DNA of 64,000 nucleotides from an uncultured Prevotellaceae bacterium (lineage in GTDB: Bacteria; Bacteroidota; Bacteroidia; Bacteroidales; Bacteroidaceae). Both the position numbers and the translations under genes were made by a program. Of this stretch, positions 43,439 through 52,969 are shown piece by piece. Numbering within the stretch: position 1 is the first letter of the stretch; each line of letters opens with the position of its first letter. The stretch lies in contig CACYPF010000004.1 of NCBI GenBank assembly GCA_902776195.1, forward strand, positions 1 to 64,000. Direction: 5' to 3'. The notes under the pieces were generated by a model. The model was not told the origin of the DNA. It searched no databases and saw only the letters and a program-made list of their open reading frames with translations.

Positions 43439-46261
43439 ATGATTAACAGAACCTATGCCATTATACTAACAGTCGTGATGCTGTGGTGTACGAATATCAT
43501 TGTACAGGCAGCCTCACAAGATGAGAACATCAGAGTGTACACGAAGGAGAATCCCTTGGTATATGAGGATGTGTTCGACTTGTGGCCCTACTCTTTCCTC
43601 AATGAGAACGGTGAGCCCGACGGCTATAATGTAGAGCTGGTCCATATGATGCTCAAGGAACTGGATATTCCCTATGTCATCAGGATGAAGCCCAAACAGG
43701 AATGTTTCCAGGACCTGAGAGACGGGAAGTCTGACTTGATGTTCGGGCTGGCGGCGGGATTCAATGACGGGTTCGGACGATACAGTAGCAATATCATCAC
43801 CCTGTTCACGCAAAGTGTGGCAACACCCATCAACAAGCCCATTAAGATCAAGACTTTCCGTGACTTAGGAGAATACCAGGTCACCGTATGGGAAGGCAGT
43901 ATCTGTCACCACCTGATGAAGGACTACGGATGGGAAGACAAGGCAATGCCGACGAAGTACATGAGGGACGCTATCGAGAAACTGAGCCTGACAGAAGACG
44001 GACAGATTGTGTGGAACACACTCTCCCTGCAATGGTTGGTGAAGAAATACAAGATTGACAACATACAGATCACACCCGTTGACATGCCACACGGGGAATA
44101 CAAGTTCATGTCGAACAACCCCCATCTGCTCGCCCGTCTGGACAGTATCTATACCGTACTCAATTCTGCCAATAAGTTCACTGAGATACAGAACAAATGG
44201 TTCTATCCTGAGCGCAGCGAGAAGAAGATAGCCCCATGGGTATGGTATGTCACTTCCGTCGCCGCCATCATCATCCTGCTTTTTCTGGTATATGCCATCA
44301 ACTACCGGACGAAGGAGCACAGGATTACCAAGCTCAACAATAAGAACAACCAGCGTCTGGCACTCATTCTGGAAGCAAGCAATGTACGTATGTGGACTTA
44401 TGACATCAGCACCAAACTCTTTACGTGGCGTAACGAGAAAGGACAGGCGTCCTTTACCTATACGGTCGAAGAGTTTGCCCAGCGCTACCATGCCGGTGAC
44501 TTTGAGCGCTTGCGCGAAGCCGTCCATAAACTGACGAACAGCAAGGGACTCACCGCAGAGGAAGAGGAAATCAATTTATACCTCAAGGCGAAGGACGTAG
44601 AAGACGGTGACAAGCAGGAGCATGAGTTCATGATCTCCTTATCTGTCCTGCAACGTGACAAGGAAGGACGACCACTCGTCATCCTCGGTACTAAGAAAGA
44701 CATCACCCAAGAACAGATTCAGAAAAGACTGGATGAGGAACGCACCATGCGGTATTGGGCAATTTTCAACACCCCGCTGGTAGGTATCATGTGTTTCAAC
44801 AGGGAGGGTATCCTGACCAACATCAACGAAAAGGCTTGCCAGACCTATGAGTGTGACCGTCAGGAACTGATAGACGAAAGAATATCCTATCACGACATGT
44901 TCGATATCGAGTTGCCCATGGAGGAATTAGACGGTTTCTATTTCACACAGGTTATCGACATCGACAAGATAGCAGAGAAAGAGAGGAAACTGAAAGCCTG
45001 CAAGCGGAAAGGAAGACTCCTGCATGAGGTACATCTGATGACTGTTTATGAGGAAGACGGTCAACTGATGGGTATGTTTGCCGTCGGAAGAGATATGACA
45101 GACCGTATGAATGCCACCAACCAGCAACAAGAGCAGGCTAACCGCACCAGAAAGATTGTCAAGGACCTGACAGAGCATATCAACAATATGAACTATGTCC
45201 TCCAGTCGGGTGGTATCCACATGGTCACCTACTCTCCCAGGTCTCATACGCTGATTATCTATAGTGGCATCAATAAGGTACAATATGAGATTACACAGAC
45301 ACGCTGCATGACATTGGTGGACGACAAATACAGGAGAAAAGCGATGCATCTCCTGAACAACATGGACAACCGGATATCCAAGCACATTGACACGGATATC
45401 CTGACCAGTATACATGTCTCGGGCAAGAAACTGATGCATCTGCACTTCAATCTCGTACCTACCTTTGACACCAACGGTAAAGTGGAAGACTACTTCGGAC
45501 TATGTCGCGACGTGACAGAGCAGATGTATAATGAACAGCAGCTGGAACAGAAGACCCTCAAGGCACAAGAGGTGGAGAATACCAAGAACAGTTTCCTGAA
45601 GAATATGAGCCATGAGATCCGCACGCCACTGAATGCCGTCGTCGGTTTCGCAGAGCTTTTTGAGACAGAACACACGCCTGAGGACGAGGAGATTTTCGTT
45701 CAGGAGATCCTGGACAACTCCGACCACCTGCTGCGACTGATCAACGACATCCTTTTCCTCTCACGACTGGATGCACATATGATTAAGATACAACATCAAC
45801 CATGCGACTTCGCCATGATTTTTGATGGCAACTGCCAACAGGGGTGGGAGCGTTACAAGCGTGAAGGAGTAAACTATATCGTGGATAGTCCATACCAGCA
45901 ACTGGTTGTGGACATCGACGCTACCAATCTCGGACATGTCATCGAGCAAGTTGCGGCAAATGCAGCGCAATATACCCTTAGTGGAACAGTACGAGCACGT
46001 TATGACTATATCGGCCGCCGACTGATGATCTCCATTGAGGATACAGGACAAGGAATCAGTGAGGACATTCAGAAACGTATCTTTGAACGGTTTGCCGCAG
46101 GTTCCAACAAAGGAAGCGGACTGGGGCTCCCTATCTGCAAGGAACTGGTAGAGCAGATGGGAGGCACTCTGGAGATCAACTCCGAGGAAGGTCTGGGCAC
46201 CACTGTATGGATCATGATACCATGTCAGGCAACTGTTATAAAACGAAAGAAGTTTATCTAA
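43439..46261 (+). CDS. Sensor histidine kinase 3 (type A) with periplasmic solute-binding domain
   Basis: 940 residues. Signal peptide 1-25; an SBP_bac_3-like periplasmic domain about 30-262 (NENGEPDGYNVELVHMMLKEL, DLRDGKSDLMFGLAAG, FRDLGEYQVTVWEGS); transmembrane helix about 266-286; three PAS-like modules; HisKA with [16 protein letters not shown] (His725); HATPase with AANAAQYT, EDTGQGISE and GSGLGLPICK. SBP_bac_3 domains usually bind amino acids or other small polar ligands; the ligand here is unknown. The cytoplasmic half is the paralogue of kinase 1, but it retains the phosphoacceptor His. Kinase 4 starts one base after its stop. Confidence 0.92.
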   Translation: MINRTYAIILTVVMLWCTNIIVQAASQDENIRVYTKENPLVYEDVFDLWPYSFLNENGEPDGYNVELVHMMLKELDIPYVIRMKPKQECFQDLRDGKSDLMFGLAAGFNDGFGRYSSNIITLFTQSVATPINKPIKIKTFRDLGEYQVTVWEGSICHHLMKDYGWEDKAMPTKYMRDAIEKLSLTEDGQIVWNTLSLQWLVKKYKIDNIQITPVDMPHGEYKFMSNNPHLLARLDSIYTVLNSANKFTEIQNKWFYPERSEKKIAPWVWYVTSVAAIIILLFLVYAINYRTKEHRITKLNNKNNQRLALILEASNVRMWTYDISTKLFTWRNEKGQASFTYTVEEFAQRYHAGDFERLREAVHKLTNSKGLTAEEEEINLYLKAKDVEDGDKQEHEFMISLSVLQRDKEGRPLVILGTKKDITQEQIQKRLDEERTMRYWAIFNTPLVGIMCFNREGILTNINEKACQTYECDRQELIDERISYHDMFDIELPMEELDGFYFTQVIDIDKIAEKERKLKACKRKGRLLHEVHLMTVYEEDGQLMGMFAVGRDMTDRMNATNQQQEQANRTRKIVKDLTEHINNMNYVLQSGGIHMVTYSPRSHTLIIYSGINKVQYEITQTRCMTLVDDKYRRKAMHLLNNMDNRISKHIDTDILTSIHVSGKKLMHLHFNLVPTFDTNGKVEDYFGLCRDVTEQMYNEQQLEQKTLKAQEVENTKNSFLKNMSHEIRTPLNAVVGFAELFETEHTPEDEEIFVQEILDNSDHLLRLINDILFLSRLDAHMIKIQHQPCDFAMIFDGNCQQGWERYKREGVNYIVDSPYQQLVVDIDATNLGHVIEQVAANAAQYTLSGTVRARYDYIGRRLMISIEDTGQGISEDIQKRIFERFAAGSNKGSGLGLPICKELVEQMGGTLEINSEEGLGTTVWIMIPCQATVIKRKKFI

Positions 46262-46262
46262 T

Positions 46263-49052
46263 ATGAGACACATACGCTATACAAGATACATCATCATGGC
46301 GATGACCCTCATCCTCTGTCTGCCAGCATGGGCACAGCCAAGGGTATACGATGAGCGGCACCCTGTCATCATTGCCGGTGACTGGGATAAGCCTCCTTAT
46401 GAATACCAGAATGACAAGGGAGAGCCTGCCGGTTCAAACATAGACGTGATGAGAGCCATCATGGAACAACTGGGACTCCCGTGTAAATTCGTGCTCAAAG
46501 AATGGGGTAATGCCATCAAGGCGTTTGAACGGGGAGAGGCTGATCTGATTTTTGCCAATACCAGCAGATACCGTAAGGCGCCTTACCACAGCACCCGCAA
46601 CGTCATCAACTACAACCGTATCCGTGCCTTGATGATTGGTGACAGTGTTCCCTCACTCTCCATACAACAGTTAGTGAAGGAAGGAGTCGTCCTCAAGCCC
46701 TCCGATTTCACGCTGGCTTATTTCCTTGCCAAGGACTCGTCCTACATCAACCACATCGACTTCCAGTCACCTAAAGTGGCACTTCTGGGACTGCACGACA
46801 AAGACTATAAGTATTTTGTATGGGGAGAGGAACCCTTGAAATGGAAAATCAGGGAGTTCAATATGGAGAACGAGGGCTTCATCCTCAATGATGTGAATAT
46901 TCCTGTCAGTCAGGTTCATATCATCGGACGCGACGAAGACCTCATCAATGACATCGATGATGTCTACTCCCGCCTCAAACAGAGCGGTGAGGTGGAAGAC
47001 ATCAAACAAAGATGGCTGCACCCCGAGAAAGTGAGCGGTCTGCCAGACATTTCCCTAACGGCATATATCATTCTTGGAATCATCTTATTGACACTGTTCT
47101 GCTATCTGCTCAACCGACTGGCACAGTCACATGTCAAGAGAGCGTCACGCCATTCCAGAGAACTGAATGAGATGATGCTGAAGGCTCTTCACATGGGACG
47201 TTTCTATGTGATGCAATACGACATCGCCCATCAGCATTTCACAAACCATTACGGCTCTTTCCTCCCAAAGAACGGTATGTCCTTAAAGGATTTCGTCGAT
47301 CATATCCATCCTACGGAACAGCAAGAATTCATGAAGAAGATGGACCAGATGATAAAGGGACTGGAACAAAAGACCGCTATTGAGAAACGATGGAACATCG
47401 GAACACCTGAGCATCCCCAATGGCTCAACTTCAAAGGACACTCCATGGTGGAGTATGATGACTACGGACATCCTGTCTACATTGTCAACACCATCCATGA
47501 TATCACCAATGATGTGGAGGGTGAGAGGACGGCACATGAGCTGATCAGGAAATATGACCGGCTGAAGAACATCCCCGGTCTCTCCATGTCGTTCTATGAC
47601 CAAAAAGGGGGATTGATTGCCGTTAATGAGTCCATGAAAGAACTCTGCGAGTTCGACAAACCAGAAAACGAACGGTTCTTCCGCTTGTCCAATATGTTCG
47701 AGATACCAGTCTTCCGTGACATCTTCCCTCATGACCACAAAGAGGCAAGGTCTGCGTGTCACCGGATGGAGAAGCCTAACAAAGACGGGAAAGATACCTA
47801 TATAGAATATGATGTCCGTCCGTTGCTGGATGACCATGGGGAAACTTTCAACTATATCATCTCTGCCGTTGACGTGACAGAGGCACGCGACCGTGACCTG
47901 GACATGCACAAGATGAACAGGGAGATCCAGGAAGCCGTCAAGCAGACCAACCATCTGGAGTTACAGTTGCAGTATATCCTTGAGAACACGAATATGTATG
48001 TGTTCCAGATTGATTTCCAGCAACGCCTGATATCCTATACCCGACAGTTAAGCACCCCAGAATATGTCAAGACCTTTGAGGAGTATTACGACTGCGTTTT
48101 CGAAGCAGAGAAGGAGCAAGCAGTCAAAGGGTTAGAGGACAAAGAGGTGTGGAGGAAACAGATGTCCTTCGACCGTCATTTCAAGAAACCGCTGGTAGGT
48201 GAAGGTGATGCTGACCACTGGTATAATATCTCCAGCATACCCATCTTGGATGAACAAGGACAAGTCAAGGGCGCGTTTGGTATTCTGCGCGACATCACCC
48301 AGCAACTGGAAGCCCAGCGTAAACTCAAAGAAGAGACACTGCGTGCTGAGAGCAGTGGACAACAGAAGAGCATGTTCCTTGCCTCCATGACACATGAGTT
48401 ACGTACTCCCCTCAACTCCATCGTCGGTTTCTCTGACCTGCTCCGCACCATTGATACCCCCGAGGAACGGAAGGAATTCATCCATATCATCCGCACCCAC
48501 TGTGATATCCTGCTACGACTCATCAACGACATCCTGGAGGCTTCCAATATCTCGGACACGCTGATGCAGATCATCCCGAAGGAGGTAGACTTCGCACAAG
48601 CGTTTGACATGATGTGTCAGACGCTGGAACAACGTGTGGACAATCCCAACGTGGCATTCCAGAAGGACAATCCATATCAGAAACTCATCACGGTCTTGGA
48701 TATGGGGCGTATCCAGCAGATTGTCACCAATTTCGTCACCAACGCTGTGAAATACACTACAGAAGGACATATCCGTGTAGGATACCGGGAGGAAACAAGA
48801 GAGAAAGACGGAGAGAAGAGGACTGGTATCTACGTGTATTGCGAGGACACCGGAAGTGGTATCCCGGAGGAGAAAAAGGATGCTGTCTTCGAGCGTTTCG
48901 TCAAACTCAATGAGTTCGTTCAGGGCACGGGTCTCGGACTTTCTATCTGCAAGAATATTGTAGAACGCTGTGAGGGACAGATTGGTGTGAACAGCGAGAT
49001 AGGTAATGGTTCCACCTTCTGGTTCTGGATTCCAGTAAGTATTTATAACTAA
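46263..49052 (+). CDS. Sensor histidine kinase 4 (type B) with periplasmic solute-binding domain
   Basis: 929 residues. Signal peptide 1-24; an SBP_bac_3-like domain about 32-262 (DWDKPPYEYQNDKGEPAGSN, FERGEADLIFANTSRY); transmembrane helix about 266-285; PAS-like modules to about 690; HisKA with [20 protein letters not shown] (His711); HATPase with [19 protein letters not shown] and [11 protein letters not shown]. The cytoplasmic part parallels kinase 2. All kinase motifs are intact and, like its neighbours, it has no output domain. The GH36 gene begins two bases downstream, so kinase and alpha-galactosidase are made from the same message. Confidence 0.92.
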   Translation: MRHIRYTRYIIMAMTLILCLPAWAQPRVYDERHPVIIAGDWDKPPYEYQNDKGEPAGSNIDVMRAIMEQLGLPCKFVLKEWGNAIKAFERGEADLIFANTSRYRKAPYHSTRNVINYNRIRALMIGDSVPSLSIQQLVKEGVVLKPSDFTLAYFLAKDSSYINHIDFQSPKVALLGLHDKDYKYFVWGEEPLKWKIREFNMENEGFILNDVNIPVSQVHIIGRDEDLINDIDDVYSRLKQSGEVEDIKQRWLHPEKVSGLPDISLTAYIILGIILLTLFCYLLNRLAQSHVKRASRHSRELNEMMLKALHMGRFYVMQYDIAHQHFTNHYGSFLPKNGMSLKDFVDHIHPTEQQEFMKKMDQMIKGLEQKTAIEKRWNIGTPEHPQWLNFKGHSMVEYDDYGHPVYIVNTIHDITNDVEGERTAHELIRKYDRLKNIPGLSMSFYDQKGGLIAVNESMKELCEFDKPENERFFRLSNMFEIPVFRDIFPHDHKEARSACHRMEKPNKDGKDTYIEYDVRPLLDDHGETFNYIISAVDVTEARDRDLDMHKMNREIQEAVKQTNHLELQLQYILENTNMYVFQIDFQQRLISYTRQLSTPEYVKTFEEYYDCVFEAEKEQAVKGLEDKEVWRKQMSFDRHFKKPLVGEGDADHWYNISSIPILDEQGQVKGAFGILRDITQQLEAQRKLKEETLRAESSGQQKSMFLASMTHELRTPLNSIVGFSDLLRTIDTPEERKEFIHIIRTHCDILLRLINDILEASNISDTLMQIIPKEVDFAQAFDMMCQTLEQRVDNPNVAFQKDNPYQKLITVLDMGRIQQIVTNFVTNAVKYTTEGHIRVGYREETREKDGEKRTGIYVYCEDTGSGIPEEKKDAVFERFVKLNEFVQGTGLGLSICKNIVERCEGQIGVNSEIGNGSTFWFWIPVSIYN

Positions 49053-49054
49053 TA

Positions 49055-51253
49055 ATGTATATGATGAGAAAAACAATCTTTTCAACGCTATTGCTTTGTC
49101 TGTCATCCACTATGGCATGGGCAGAGCAAGTCATCATCGAGACACAGCATGTCTCCATGGTACTTGACGTCGTTAAGGGGGCACAACCTCAGTATGTCTA
49201 TTTCGGTGCCAAACTTAGTGCCAACGAACTTCAGCACCTGCAGAAACCCGAGATGTTCGGACGTATGGATGCTTATCCTGCCTATGGGTTGAACACCCCT
49301 GCCGAGGCAGCTCTTGCCATGCGCCACTCGGACGGCAACCTCTCCACGGCATTGGTGGTGGAAGGGGTACAACGGAATGGTAACATCACGACGATACAGT
49401 TGAAGGATCCTGTCTACCCTATCCTCGTCAACCTGAAATACAGAACCTATCCGAACGAGGATATGATAGAGGCTTGGACGGAGATTGTCAATAACGAGAA
49501 GCAAACCGTCACCCTGACGACTTTCGCCTCGGCAATGCTACCCATCCGTCGCGGCAACGTATGGCTCAGTCATTTCTATGGCTCTTGGGCGAATGAGACA
49601 CAACTGGTGGAGGAGCCGCTGACTCCAGGGCAGAAAGTGATTGTCAATAAGGATGGTACCCGCAACTCACACACCGACCATGCCGAGGTGATGTTCTCGC
49701 TCGACGGAAAAGGACAGGAGAACAGCGGACAGGTGATTGGTGCCGCATTATGCTATTCGGGTAACTACCGGCTGAAGGTGAATACGGACGATACAGAGTA
49801 CCACTATTTCTTCGCTGGTATCAATGAGGATAACTCTGAGTATCACCTGAAGAAGGGGGAGACGTTCGTCACTCCTAAGTTGGCGCTGACATTCTCCCAA
49901 CAGGGACTCTCGGGTGTTTCCCGTAACTTCCATAAGTGGGGACGTAAGTACATGCTGATGCATGGTGACAAAGAGCGTAAGATATTGCTGAACTCTTGGG
50001 AGGGTGTCTATTTCGACATCAACCAGAAGGGCATGGACCAGATGATGGCAGACATCGCCTCCATGGGTGGCGAGCTCTTCGTGATGGACGATGGCTGGTT
50101 TGGTGACAAATATCCCCGTAAGACGGACAACTCCTCACTGGGTGACTGGGTCGTCGACAAGAACAAGTTGCCTGAGGGTATCGAGGGACTTCTCCGTGAT
50201 GCCAAGAAACACGGTATCAAGTTCGGAATATGGATAGAGCCCGAGATGTCGAACACAACCAGTGAACTCTATGAGCAGCATCCTGACTGGATCGTCAAGG
50301 CTCCCAAGCGTGATGCCGTATTAGGACGTGGCGGTACGCAGGTGGTCCTCGACCTTGCCAATCCTAAGGTGCAGGACTTCGTCTTCGGTGTCGTAGACAA
50401 CCTGATGACGAAATATCCGGAGATAGACTATATCAAATGGGATGCTAACATGCCTATCCTGAACCATGGCTCACAATACCTTACGATGAACGACCAGAGC
50501 CACATGTATATCGAATACCATCGTGGTTTCGAGAAGGTTTGCCAGCGCATCCGTGCCAAGTTCCCTGATGTCACTATTCAGGCATGTGCCTCTGGCGGTG
50601 GACGTGCCAACTGGGGCGTACTCCCCTACTTCGACGAGTTCTGGGTCAGCGACAATACCGATGCCCTCCAGCGTATCTATATGCAATGGGGCACCAGTTA
50701 TTTCTTCCCTGCCATCGCCATGGCAAGTCATATCTCCGCCACGCCCAACCACACCGTGTTCCGCACGACAGCATTGAAATACCGTATCGACGTGGCAATG
50801 AGCGGACGACTGGGAATGGAGATACAACCCAAGAACATGACGGATGCCGAGAAGGAGCTCTGTCGCAAGGCGATTGCTGAGTACAAGCAGATACGTCCTA
50901 TCGTGCAGTTTGGTAATATCTACCGTCTGGTGTCTCCTTACGACAAGAAGGGACTCGCCTCTATGATGTATGTCACCGACCAGCAGGACAAGGCGGTGTT
51001 CTATTGGTGGAAAACGGAGTCGTTCCAGAACGAGCACCTGCCCCGTGTCAGAATGGCAGGACTCGATGCCAACCGTATGTATAAGGTGAAGGAGCTGAAC
51101 CGCATCGACCTCAAGCCGATGAGTGTGGAGGGTAAGTCGTTCAGCGGTGCCTACCTGATGAACCATGGTCTGGACATGCCATACCGCAATGAGCCAGAAT
51201 GGTCGAAGAAGACCGACTGGTCAAGTCGTGTCCTTCTGCTGGAGGCAGAATAA
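49055..51253 (+). CDS. Alpha-galactosidase, GH36
   Basis: A 732-residue exported enzyme. Signal peptide about 1-24 (ends AWAEQ). An N-terminal beta-supersandwich is followed by the catalytic barrel with MDDGWFGDKYP, FGIWIEPEMSN, and IDYIKWDANM holding nucleophile Asp463. CASGGGRANWGVLPYFDEFWVSDNTD carries the acid/base Asp, probably in SDNTD at 533-536. A C-terminal beta domain ends it. It removes alpha-galactose from melibiose, raffinose-type sugars or galactomannan fragments. Its position inside a sensor-kinase operon suggests the kinases respond to, or prepare the cell for, galactosides. Starts at 49055 (MYM) and 49061 (MRK) are both possible. Confidence 0.92.
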   Translation: MYMMRKTIFSTLLLCLSSTMAWAEQVIIETQHVSMVLDVVKGAQPQYVYFGAKLSANELQHLQKPEMFGRMDAYPAYGLNTPAEAALAMRHSDGNLSTALVVEGVQRNGNITTIQLKDPVYPILVNLKYRTYPNEDMIEAWTEIVNNEKQTVTLTTFASAMLPIRRGNVWLSHFYGSWANETQLVEEPLTPGQKVIVNKDGTRNSHTDHAEVMFSLDGKGQENSGQVIGAALCYSGNYRLKVNTDDTEYHYFFAGINEDNSEYHLKKGETFVTPKLALTFSQQGLSGVSRNFHKWGRKYMLMHGDKERKILLNSWEGVYFDINQKGMDQMMADIASMGGELFVMDDGWFGDKYPRKTDNSSLGDWVVDKNKLPEGIEGLLRDAKKHGIKFGIWIEPEMSNTTSELYEQHPDWIVKAPKRDAVLGRGGTQVVLDLANPKVQDFVFGVVDNLMTKYPEIDYIKWDANMPILNHGSQYLTMNDQSHMYIEYHRGFEKVCQRIRAKFPDVTIQACASGGGRANWGVLPYFDEFWVSDNTDALQRIYMQWGTSYFFPAIAMASHISATPNHTVFRTTALKYRIDVAMSGRLGMEIQPKNMTDAEKELCRKAIAEYKQIRPIVQFGNIYRLVSPYDKKGLASMMYVTDQQDKAVFYWWKTESFQNEHLPRVRMAGLDANRMYKVKELNRIDLKPMSVEGKSFSGAYLMNHGLDMPYRNEPEWSKKTDWSSRVLLLEAE

Positions 51254-51268
51254 CTTCGAGAAAGAAAA

Positions 51269-52651
51269 GTGAGCATCGGAAAAAGCGAAAGTCTTCTGGC
51301 AAGCATCCGCGAGGGTCGCGAGATGACGCAGGCAGAGAAACTCAGGCTGATCATCAGCCTGAGTATTCCTAGTATATTGGCACAGATCTCTGCCACGGTC
51401 ATGTTCTTCATCGACGCATCGATGGTAGGACATCTGGGTGCCAAGGCATCTGCCGCCATCGGACTGGTAGAGACGACAGGATGGCTGATGGGAGGACTCG
51501 GTTCCGCTGCCAACATGGGATTCTCGGTGCAGGTGGCGCATGCCATCGGTGCCAATGACTTCAAACGGGCACGTCGCATCTTACGCCAGGCACTGGTCTG
51601 TTGTCTGATTTTCAGTCTTGTCATCTCGATAACCGGCATTCTCATCAGTGGTCCACTTCCCTATTGGCTGGGAGGCTCTGAGGAGATTGCCCATGACGCT
51701 TCCGTTTATTTCGCCATTATCGGATTCTGCGGCATCTTCTTCCAGATGAACGGTCTGGGCAGCTCGATGCTGAAATGTTCCGGCGACATGAAGATTCCCT
51801 CCATACTGAACATCATGGCTTGTGCATTGGACGTGGTCTTCAACTACTTCTTTATCTATATCGCTGACATGGGAGTGACTGGCGCAGCCATTGGTACCGG
51901 GCTCGCTGAGTTCGTGACGGCTTCGCTGATGCTCTACTTCCTGCTCTGCCGTTCTGACATCCTGCGACTGAAAGGAAGGCCACGCCGCTCTTTCCGTCCA
52001 CATGCAGATATCGTCAACAATGCTTTCAAGATCGGGGCACCGATGGGACTGCAGCACATGCTGATGGGCGGTGCACAGATTGTGAGTACCATCATCGTCG
52101 CACCCCTTGGCACCATCGCCATCGCAGCCCACTCCCTTGCCATCACGGTCGAGAGTCTGTGCTACATGCCTGGCTACGGTATCGCTGATGCCGCCACGAC
52201 ACTGGTAGGACAGAGTTTTGGTGCCGGCAAGCGATTGCTCACACAGTCTTTTGCCCGTATGTCCGTAGGACTGGGCATGGTGGTGATGACCATCATGGGT
52301 GTCATGATGTGGATATTCGCACCAGAGCTGATGTCACTGCTGACTCCCGTGGAGGAGATTATCGCCATTGGTGCGCAGTCGTTGCGCATCGAGGCTTTCG
52401 CTGAACCGATGTTCGCAGCGTCCATCGTCTGCTATGGTGTCTTCGTGGGTGCCGGCGACACACTGAAACCGTCTATCATGAACCTCACCAGTATGTGGGC
52501 GGTCCGCCTGACCTTTGCCGCCTATCTGGCACCTACCTACGGACTGCCCGGTGTATGGACGGCAATGGCGGTAGAACTCACTTTCCGTGGTACCATCTTC
52601 CTTTTGCGCCTGTTCTTTGGTAATTGGGCAAAAGGAATCAAGAACGATTAA
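51269..52651 (+). CDS. MATE-family efflux transporter
   Basis: A 460-residue inner-membrane protein with about 12 hydrophobic segments in two MatE halves. Typical pieces are SIPSILAQISATVMFFIDASMVGHLGA, GFSVQVAHAIGA, and TTLVGQSFGAGKR in the second half. MATE proteins export organic cations, drugs or other small molecules with Na+ or H+. The frame begins with a GTG at 51269, 15 bases after the GH36 stop; an ATG at 51323 (MTQAEKLRLI) is an alternative. It is the last gene of the kinase-GH36 transcript; a functional link is unproven. Confidence 0.9.
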   Translation: MSIGKSESLLASIREGREMTQAEKLRLIISLSIPSILAQISATVMFFIDASMVGHLGAKASAAIGLVETTGWLMGGLGSAANMGFSVQVAHAIGANDFKRARRILRQALVCCLIFSLVISITGILISGPLPYWLGGSEEIAHDASVYFAIIGFCGIFFQMNGLGSSMLKCSGDMKIPSILNIMACALDVVFNYFFIYIADMGVTGAAIGTGLAEFVTASLMLYFLLCRSDILRLKGRPRRSFRPHADIVNNAFKIGAPMGLQHMLMGGAQIVSTIIVAPLGTIAIAAHSLAITVESLCYMPGYGIADAATTLVGQSFGAGKRLLTQSFARMSVGLGMVVMTIMGVMMWIFAPELMSLLTPVEEIIAIGAQSLRIEAFAEPMFAASIVCYGVFVGAGDTLKPSIMNLTSMWAVRLTFAAYLAPTYGLPGVWTAMAVELTFRGTIFLLRLFFGNWAKGIKND

Positions 52652-52657
52652 ACAGGG

Positions 52658-52890
52658 ATAAAAAACAAAGCAGCCGGGAGATCACTCTTCCGGCATGCTT
52701 ACTTTCCTTTTCCTATTAATAACTAAAAACTTGCTTTCTCTACAAAACTAATACCTTACTACTAACCTAAAACTACTAACAAACCAAAAACTTATGTCCT
52801 ATTCGTTATCCTCAATCTTTTCCTTACTACTAACCTATTGTCTGTTATCCTTAATCTTATTTACCTTTGTGTGTTCCTCTGAATCACGAT
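52658..52890 (-). ncRNA. Candidate small RNA between MATE and rsmA genes
   Basis: On the minus strand a promoter (TTGC near 52918-52921, 19 bases, TACCTTTG at 52892-52899) is followed by about 225 bases with no good gene. They end in a terminator: stem GCATGCCGG-CCGGCTGC (about 52671-52697) and TTTGTTTTTTATCCC. The transcript contains AGGTTAGTAGTAAGG twice. It could equally be the 3' end of the rsmA message. A plus-strand TACCTTTG (52862-52869) faces the minus one. A 48-codon plus-strand frame at 52794 is probably chance. Confidence 0.35.
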
Positions 52891-52969
52891 GCAAAGGTAA
52901 GCAGATTTCATCATCCTGCAATGAAATCTTTCTGTTTTGAGCGAAAAAAGGGATTATTCTTGACTTACA

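Noticed and set aside
52794-52940. 48-codon plus-strand frame starting MSYSLSSIFSLLL
   Set aside because: It looks like a signal peptide only because the region is T/C-rich; no homologous features, and it crosses the paired -7 boxes of the candidate small RNA.
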